A DNA stretch of 43,004 bases, taken from Parachlorella kessleri. Its lineage: Eukaryota; Chlorophyta; Trebouxiophyceae; Chlorellales; Chlorellaceae. Below, piece by piece: positions 33,958 through 43,004 of the stretch. The stretch is taken from NCBI GenBank assembly GCA_001598975.1, contig BBXU01000289.1:1-43004 (forward strand). Reading direction: 5' to 3'. The translations under genes and the position numbers were made by a program. How positions within the stretch are numbered: position 1 is the first letter of the stretch; every line of letters begins with the position of its first letter. Under the pieces are notes generated by a model. The model worked only from the letters and a program-made list of their open reading frames with translations, ran no database searches and was not told the origin of the DNA.

Positions 33958-34453
33958 GCCACGTGTGGCTATCAAGAGATCAACGGCCTGTCAGCAGGAC
34001 GCACATTCACATTTAGCACACCAGCCTAGTCCTGACTCCCTGGAGCAGCGCAGAGGCCTACGTTGTTCAAAGCTAACACCTGCTGCCCAGCTTCAACAAC
34101 CTTGACCACAAGCTGCAGGAAACCCACACCAACTCGCTGGGTCGCCACTGCTGATCTGATCAAGGGATGTTGCAAGAACTTGGCGCATGGGGCGCAAGGA
34201 CCACTGGCAGCACAAGTGTTTTGTTAAACCGCCAAGCGCTTGCGAGCCGAGTTCAACGGAGGGAAAGGAAATGTTGGCACAGACAGGTACGGCATGACAC
34301 TTGTCGTTTCAACTTAGACGCGATTAGGTGGGGCTGGAGGGACAGCAGGGTGACCACTTGCCCTCGGGCCCTCGGCCTCAGTGTGTTGGATGCCCAACAG
34401 CAGCGCTGGGTCTCCGACCATGTCACAACCTATGTTTTACTGGGCTCCTTGCC

Positions 34454-37252
34454 ATGCAGCAGGTGTTGATGCAGTTACCTACATCACGGCTCAACCTCCT
34501 GGCGGACAGCAGCCGCTCTTTAGTTGCAAAGCTGCTGCCCCCGCTGCGTCGCCAGCCAGCACAAGCCCTGGTGCTGGCCATTGGCTCTGCGGGACTTGCC
34601 CTGGCTTTGCGCCTGCATGGCCTTGACTTTGTTGGGGACGTGGCGCAGGTATGGCGCGAGTGGTATATTTTCACCGTCTGCATGACTGCACACAGCGTGT
34701 CCCCTGGTGCCTGGCAGCAGGCAGCGGGCAGATCCCTGCAACTTCAGCAGAAAATTCAGAACCCCGGCTTCCAAGCATGTGTGTGGATACCAATGCTTTC
34801 CATCTGTACCGCTCCATGGCCTGCAGCCTATGTCTAGTCTAGTCTAACAGCGTACCGTTACCTGACCATGCTGCCGTGAGACCCCCAAGTGGGGCCAACA
34901 AAAAGCCAGGATGCAGCCCATGTCACAGAGGCAGGAGTGAAGAATGGTGGTTTTCATGCCTGCCGCAGAGAGCGGCCGGCCGGACGGCTGGTGTTTCATT
35001 GGAGACCTGCCTTGGCTGCATGGCACTAAGCTCTTTTGGCGTGGTGCTGCTGTGCGGTGGTGTGTGCTTCTTGGTCGCTAGGTAAGCTGTAGCGTTGGGC
35101 AGGCAACTGCGGTGCCTGAGTGTGATGGGCTGCCAGGGATTGTTGCAAGGTAGGGTTGTGCCCTCTCACATGTGTCACAGAGACGCTGTGCCATGGCATG
35201 CTGTTGCTCCTCCTGCCATCTTGCTAGTGCGAAGCGCTCTGTGCCAGAATATGTTGAAGGAAGCCTCTGAGGGCCTGCAATACTCAGGAGTTCAAGGTAA
35301 TGGCATATGTGCCCTCCTGTGACTATCTCACAGGCATCTGGATCAACGAATCTCTGATTCTGACGATGTCTTGGCGGTCGTCCACGCGCGGCAGGCAGCC
35401 CTTCGACGCTTCTCAGAGGTGAGAGCTGCTTGTTCTGAGGCGAAGGCCACCCTGGATGGGGACAGTGAAGTCACGCTGGAGTGGTTTGGATAACCCATGG
35501 AAGTGGAGTGGAGCATTAATAGTATGGCCTTAATTGCGTCGCTGGCAGCGGCAACATCATGTTTTGGTTGCCAGCTGCCACCTTGTGCGCATGGAGTTGG
35601 TGCTCCCATGTTCTTTGCGTCAAGAGTCAGAAATGAAGGTCCCACGCTGCCTCCTGGCTAGCAGTAGGTTGTATGCCTGCGTCAGCGCATGACAATGGTG
35701 TAGCGAAATTTGGGCCTGTTTTTCTGAGTATCTTGACGGTTATCCCAGTGTATGGCGGCATGATTGATATGACAGTGGCTATCTTCCAAGGGTTGCCCTC
35801 TTGCTGCTTTGGTGAGCAGGGGGTGTTGGATGAGTTGCATCATAACAGCTCAGCTGTCGGCTTGGACCGGGAGCGGTTAGCGCAATTCCGAGAGTGGTAC
35901 AATGAGCAGTTGGAGATGCAGGTACAAAGTTAGTGAAACTTGGACTGCCTTGCATTGGAAAAGAGCCAGCCCTAGGTAGCAGACGCTATGCATAGAACCA
36001 GTACGTGTGTGAGAGCAGGCAGGGGCCAGACTGATACCGTCGTGGGGTATGGGCAAAACACCGCTGCAAGCGGGTGGATCTTGACAGCCCGGATGGTGCT
36101 GACCGTGTACTCCTGCTTTATACTGACTGTCTCCTTGGCAGCCTCCCACTAGGCTTGATGCCTTCATACCTAAAAGTGCCTGCTGAGCTTGCACGCGATG
36201 CAGGATATCGTGCTGAGCACCATCACCAAGCCTTCCCTGGATCCTCAGGCGCGGATGCAGCGGCTTATAGATCAGCTGAACCAGGGTTCTGTCAGCAACA
36301 GTGGGAGTGATGCTCATGATGTAAGCCAAGGTACGAATTACCAGTTGTGTCCCAAGCGCAAGTAACAACCACTGCAAGGAGTTGGGGTTTCTAGCAGAGC
36401 TGTCAGCACTTGGGCGCTGGCTGTTCATAGCTCCATTACAGAAGAGTCCGATGACAAAGGAAGGCTACTGTTAAAGTCATGTTCAGGTACATGCTCAATC
36501 TTCTAGTTTGAGGGTTGCGTGTGCACCGCTGAACCCTCCTTCTGCAGGCTGGGACAGCAAAGCCAGCAGCGGCCCATTCAGCAAGGTGCCAGCAAGCCCC
36601 CAAGGATCTCAAGGAGCAGCTGCAGGGAGGGCTGGCGGGGAGGTGTGGCGCAGCAGGAACTGGCGTGTGATGGGAGACGCCATGACAGACAGGCGCTCCC
36701 TGGCCAAGGTACATGATTTTTGGGAGGTGATGTTGTGGAGCCGCGGCGACGGCGCTGTGGTAGCCAGCTGTTGAGCTGCCGGTACCTGTGCGCAGCGGTG
36801 CGGCCTGCTGTGCTTTGCTTGAAATTTTTGTTGAATTTTTGTTGAGTCGGATAGTGGGTCAAAAGAACGCAAGCATAGCTTGCAAGTATTCAGAGTTTGT
36901 GTGCTTTGGTCCTGGCTGAATCTCCCACCTCTTTCCTTGCAACCGCTCCCTGCAGGACCGTGCCCAGTTGGAGAGGCTGCTTCACCTACGCAGCCCTTCA
37001 GAGCGGCCTGGGGTAGATGAGGGCCATCACCAGCTCTTTATTGCCCACCTGCTGGAGCTTCGGCGCCTCATGGAGAGGTCATTGGGCTTAAACATAGCAG
37101 CATCTTTCAGCACCAGCAGCAGCAGCGGCAGCGCCGGCAGCAGCGGAGGGGTGGACTATGGGGCGGGGCCCCAAGGGGCTGGGGGCCAAGAGAGCCAGGA
37201 TGGTGGTGTTGAGAATGGTGGCAGTGCCAGTACTGGCGACAACAGAGGGTGA
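34454..37252 (+). CDS. Unknown protein with two N-terminal membrane segments and a soluble helical tail
   Basis: I do not recognise this family. Seven exons: 34454-34648, 34969-35081, 35334-35418, 35820-35921, 36204-36330, 36548-36708, 36956-37252. All phases close, giving 359 aa. The Met at 34454 is the first in-frame start in exon 1; an earlier exon cannot be excluded because an acceptor-like site lies just downstream of it. Exon 1 has a basic stretch (KLLPPLRRQPAQ) then a hydrophobic helix (ALVLAIGSAGLALALR). Exon 2 has a second hydrophobic helix (MALSSFGVVLLCGGVCFLV). The rest is soluble: an acidic/basic helical part (LDQRISDSDDVLAVVHARQ; LAQFREWYNEQLEMQ), a Ser/Gly linker, the helix LFIAHLLELRRLMERSLGLN and a Gly/Ser-rich tail. 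An organelle or endomembrane anchor is inference. A decayed copy of the last exon lies at about 39525-39725. Confidence 0.62.
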
Positions 37253-38794
37253 GCAGTGCACTCCTCTTCGGTTGTGCTGGCTTGATCTGAGCGACACCAG
37301 TGGTGTTGAGACGAGGGAGGAACCTGAAAGCACTGCTACTGGCTTGTGCCAATCCTATCTGCCCATCGCAGCTGTGTGATAGGAAACTTGATCTTCGGAT
37401 AGATTGCCACTTGAGTATGTGTTTGTATGCCGTCGCCGGTCAGCCAGGTTGTTTCAAGTCCTTTGGCTTTGAAGATCCTCATCTGCATACAGATTAGGCT
37501 AAAACATCAATCGAGTGGCTAGCCAAGAGACGTCTCTGGCATAAGGGCAGTAGCATGTTGCAACAGTTGATAAGAGGGGCAAGCAGCACATAGCGTTAAG
37601 AGGGATTTCATGCTTGGGCTCCGACGAGGAGATTACAAGGCGACTGAGACAGCAGTTAGCATGAGCAGCAGCATGGAAGCTGACTTCTCATGGCACACAA
37701 CGCTGGCGCAGGTCGATGGCCTGTGCAGCCTTGAATACAACTTATGATAGGCACTGTCTTTGCCAACAATATCCATCCACCCACCCGCCCAGCCTGGCTC
37801 TTGCCCCTTGCACACCTCTGGGTCCTGCCCTATTTTCAGTTCATCATAGTAGTCGATACCAGTCCCTTATCTCTGGCATAGGGCAACCAGAAATACACAT
37901 GTCAAGGATCCGGTGGACAAGCCATGGCCTTCCCCTTGAGGAAGGACGCTCCTATGACGCTGCCAGTAGGTTGTCTGACTGGGCAGGAAGAGGGCCTCAC
38001 CAGCTTATGTGCGTCATGATTTCTCCTGCTTCCTGATGGTCTTGTGGGCATTATACTGGGCTTGCAGCAGGGCTTGATTGTACTCACCAGGGAAGTGACT
38101 TGCGTCAGCAGGGCTATAATTTCAGCATCCGTTAGGAGGCACAGGCTTGCATACTATGCCGAGGTGTGATCAGCAAATTTACTTGGCCTTTAATAGGACA
38201 AGCCCGGAGCCAGGCTAGGCAAGCACCACTGACACTCGGAGGCTGCACATGGTGAGTTGAGGGGCTTGTCCTTGCCATGCGCCATTGCAGGCTGTTATGG
38301 GCGGAGGCAGCTGCCCAGGTGACCACAAAATCACTGGAGAGGTACCCTAGTGAGAACAGACAACAGGATTGTCATCACCGGCACCTCGCCTGGACTCGGT
38401 GGTATCCCACAGCGTCAGCTATTTCTCGAGAAGCCTCTGCTGCCGCTGGCAGCGGCCCACGGCAGTTCTTGGTGAGTCCTGGTTCCAGGCATGTACAGAT
38501 TGCTTGTTAAGCTGCCTCTTGCGCTCACTTTGACACAGTGTACTCTGCAGCGCGGTCTCGGACAGGATGCATGCAGCTGGTCGCTCATAACATTTCATAT
38601 CGTATCTGGCTGCAGTCTACTCTCTGCCCACTTGATGAGTTGGCCAGGAAGGAACCGGGACCCAGGCCAAGTGCCGCCTGCTGGGATACAGCTGGCTCAA
38701 GGACCCCCACACCTTTGTGGACAATGCGCAAGGCCGGGCGGACTGGCCAACTAATCCGTGACGCCTTGGGGCACACCACTGCTTTAGAAGCCGA

Positions 38795-39116
38795 CAGTGA
38801 TGTGTACCATGGCATGGTTATGGCCAGGCCCTGGCCACTGCCACACACGCAGCTGAGGAAACAGGAACCAAGGTTGGCACCTGCGATTTCATCGCTTTGC
38901 TCCAGCGTAGGTGTTCCGCTGCCCGAGTTTTCAACAAGTTGCTGCTCATATCCGTGCCACCCTGTCCTCCTGAAGCGGTAACCGCAGCTCTTCAGCCATG
39001 GGTGGCTTTGGAGCAAGGCGATGAAGTCACAAGTGCCAATGTTGTTTCCTGGTTCTTAAGCTGCTTGTGTGGCAATGGCCAAGGCCATACCCATGCCATG
39101 GTAGATATCACTGTCT
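38795..39116. repeat. Imperfect inverted duplication, arms about 115 nt
   Basis: Arm 1 (38795-38912, minus strand) and arm 2 (39002-39116, plus strand) align at roughly 80% identity with a single 6-nt gap; about 90 nt separate them. Both arms are open in the same frame: LEQSDEIAGANLGSCFLSC in arm 1 and LEQGDEVTSANVVSWFLSC in arm 2, followed by CG(S/N)GQG. The gap is a multiple of three. This suggests an old coding unit duplicated in inverted orientation, or a fold-back element carrying a coding fragment. No family was recognised. Confidence 0.7.
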
Positions 39117-39458
39117 ACCTCCACAGCACCCATGTCAAACAATGTGTCATCTTGACAGTGGATGCAAGGCCACCAGCGGACCTGTGCTGTGCAAGGCCTG
39201 GTTATGCTAAATCCTGTGGTAAGATACCAGCAGCTAGTATTTTGTCAAAGTGACGGTTAGTTCAAGGTGCGGTGTCAGCAGTGGTGTGCAGTAATCACAT
39301 CATGATGACAGACCTCCTGAAAGGCCAGCTCCCCACTTTGCACAGTGCGGAAGCTAATGACCGAGCATGCAGATTGTGCCCGGCTTGAAGGCTACTGCGT
39401 CTATCTAGCCTTTTGCAGCAGACTGAGGAAGGCCAGTCCCACCACCAGCTCCTCAAGT

Positions 39459-39520
39459 GTTGATGGTGGCAGGCAGTGCGACGGAGGAGAGTTAGGGGTA
39501 ACTGACAGGGCTAGAAGCAG
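39459..39520 (+). repeat. Dispersed repeat copy, partial
   Basis: Starts 'gatggtggcaggcagtgcga' and runs through 'aactgacagggctaga', matching the left half of the other copies. It stops right at the left edge of the decayed exon copy that follows. Confidence 0.55.
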
Positions 39521-39524
39521 TTAT

Positions 39525-39725
39525 GTCCTGGCTATGTTTCTTGCTGATCTGTGGGAGCGCTGGCACCGCATGGAAAGCACCATGGGTTTAAACACGGCCA
39601 GGGGCTTCCAGCAGCAGCTGCGCCAGTGGGGTTATGGAGCAGGGCGCCCGATGGTGGGAGAGCAATACAGCATGGCTGGTGCCAGGAGTGGCGCCGGCGT
39701 CTTGAGTGGCTCTTATGGAGGGTAA
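39525..39725 (+). pseudogene. Decayed copy of the last exon of the two-helix membrane protein gene
   Basis: Encodes LADLWERWHRMESTMGLNTA, which parallels AHLLELRRLMERSLGLNIA in the last exon of the gene at 34454-37252. A Gly/Ala/Ser tail follows and ends just before a TAA. The upstream part of the exon is missing and is replaced by a repeat copy (39459-39520). No matching upstream exons were found, so a fragment is more likely than a functional paralog. Confidence 0.5.
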
Positions 39726-40213
39726 GCGCAGCGCTGTGCAATTTTACGGCTTTGGGGGTGGCGGCACCCAGCTTTTTTGAGGGTGTTGTTGTAGCTGAGG
39801 GAGGGACATGCAATCACTGGTTCTGAATCGAACAAGCTTTGTTTGCGGAACTTGGTTCAGGACCTTGGGTCATTGCAATTGTGCACCAGCCAGTAATCCG
39901 GGATGTGTTGCCCCAGTGGTAGTTTGGCTTTTTGTTTGCCCCTGCTGGCTACCTGGCTTTCCAGAAGTCTGCAATCCACACATGCTGCTGTAGTTTGTTT
40001 GCTGTGAATATAGTAACTGGTGTGTGCTGTCTCTCATGAACCTGTTCTGTCCGACTTGGCCATGGGCTAGAGCCACCCCCTGCCATTACTTGCCAGTGTT
40101 CCCAGCCATCGGTTTCAAAGGCGATTTTGCCTGTCATGCCATCCCAACTGCAGGCTTTTTCACATGTTAGCCTTATGAAGTGCTTGCAACCGAGCTGGTC
40201 CAGTCGTCAGCAT

Positions 40214-40218
40214 TTACA
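40214..40218 (-). terminator. Candidate TGTAA polyadenylation signal
   Basis: Minus-strand TGTAA about 92 nt past the RPT6 stop at 40310, a typical spacing for a green-algal 3' UTR. Confidence 0.45.
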
Positions 40219-40309
40219 AGATCATGCCAAACACAACCAACACGCAGAGGACCCACCCCCACACTCCTGAGACGCTCAATCAGTCGGCGGCGACAGGGTT
40301 TAACCCAGC

Positions 40310-42618
<2,309 letters not shown>

Positions 42619-43004
42619 CTGCACAAAGAAAGAATACCATGCCACCGGAGCTGGAGGGTTATGGGTCTGCTGCAGGCCCGTCTCAGTCGCACCAAGGTCT
42701 TTGCATAAGTCAGTGCCGCCAACGGCATGCACCACAGCACATCCTATGTGTGGGAATGCCTTGGCCGGCCCGTAGCCGCATTCTCATCCTGGACCCTCCC
42801 AGTCTTATAGCCTCGGAAGCACGCACAGACCTCTACAAGGGAGGAGGAGATTAGCCCCCATGACTCAATCACGCACGTCGACAACTGTGGCCCCCCGCCC
42901 ACACACCACACATCCTCATTGTTTTTGCTGTGTCAATCCAGCCTCCAGACCCCTCATCTCTGGCCAAGAAAACCCTGCCATGTCGGTCCAGTCTCCCCCC
43001 CCCC
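42619..43004. other. Intron or unassigned edge sequence upstream of RPT6 exons
   Basis: No upstream RPT6 exon could be found here. The window ends in a run of ten C, which may be a low-complexity stretch or a contig edge. Confidence 0.4.

Larger units (their letters stand above)
32967..34453. other. Intergenic region with a repeat copy and microsatellite
   Basis: No supported gene. It contains a plus-strand TGTAA at 33284-33288 (about 320 nt past the bZIP-like gene stop), a minus-strand copy of the dispersed repeat at 33770-33868 and a TGGCTC tandem run at about 33930-33957. Upstream exons of the next gene could lie here but none is convincing. Confidence 0.45.
37253..40309. other. Gene-poor region with duplicated fragments
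   Basis: About 3 kb between convergent genes with no intact gene that I can support. It contains the inverted duplication at 38795-39116, a copy of the dispersed repeat at 39459-39520 and the decayed exon copy at about 39525-39725, described separately. The remaining sequence (37253-38790, 39120-39450, 39730-40200) shows nothing recognisable. Confidence 0.5.

Noticed and set aside
38538..38981. 147-codon plus-strand open frame
   Set aside because: It crosses the inverted duplication on the strand opposite to the conserved frame and shows no protein features.
42995..43004. Terminal C-run as a telomere
   Set aside because: Ten C only, with no telomeric repeat unit; more likely low complexity or a contig edge.

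Overview
This is nuclear DNA of a green alga, most likely a trebouxiophyte such as a Coccomyxa/Chlorella relative; the class is inference. The evidence is two chlorophyll a/b-binding antenna genes with transit peptides, a GC-rich and extremely intron-rich structure (about 93 introns reconstructed here; exons mostly 40-180 nt; donors usually GTGAG/GTAAG; acceptors usually TGCAG), and TGTAA polyadenylation-type signals behind several genes. Exon models were built by hand from splice signals and closing reading phase; all but one close exactly. Layout, left to right: (1) 795-3794 (-) and 3995-6524 (+), two photosystem I antenna (LHCA-type) genes head to head with 200 bp between start codons. (2) 7388-13487 (-), a secreted sulfatase in 19 exons, head to head with 13729-16967 (+), a MATE efflux transporter in 11 exons. 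(3) 17903-23226 (-), a SulP/SLC26 sulfate permease with STAS domain in 17 exons, head to head with 23560-28366 (+), a sugar-porter-family MFS transporter in 16 exons. (4) 29178-32966 (+), a bZIP-like/AT-hook protein of unknown function. (5) 34454-37252 (+), an unknown protein with two N-terminal membrane segments. (6) 37253-40309, a gene-poor stretch with a decayed copy of the preceding gene's last exon, an inverted duplication and a dispersed repeat. (7) 40310-42618 (-), the 26S proteasome ATPase RPT6, whose N-terminal exons are not found in the window. How the genes may work together: the first six genes form three consecutive divergent pairs. The middle block places a secreted sulfatase, a sulfate permease, a divergent sugar-porter and a MATE exporter next to each other. 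Secreted sulfatase and sulfate permease are hallmark sulfur-starvation functions of green algae, so this block may be a sulfate (or sulfated-polysaccharide) scavenging neighbourhood; that link is inference. Two perfect palindromes lie in the permease/sugar-porter promoter, and a TGACGTT element occurs in both promoters that serve the sulfur genes. Four of the introns are GC-AG, all after a perfect CAG or AAG exon end. The most notable oddities are a decayed LHC exon still readable in frame inside an LHC intron, substituted sugar-binding positions in the MFS protein, and the two unidentified genes at 29-37 kb.
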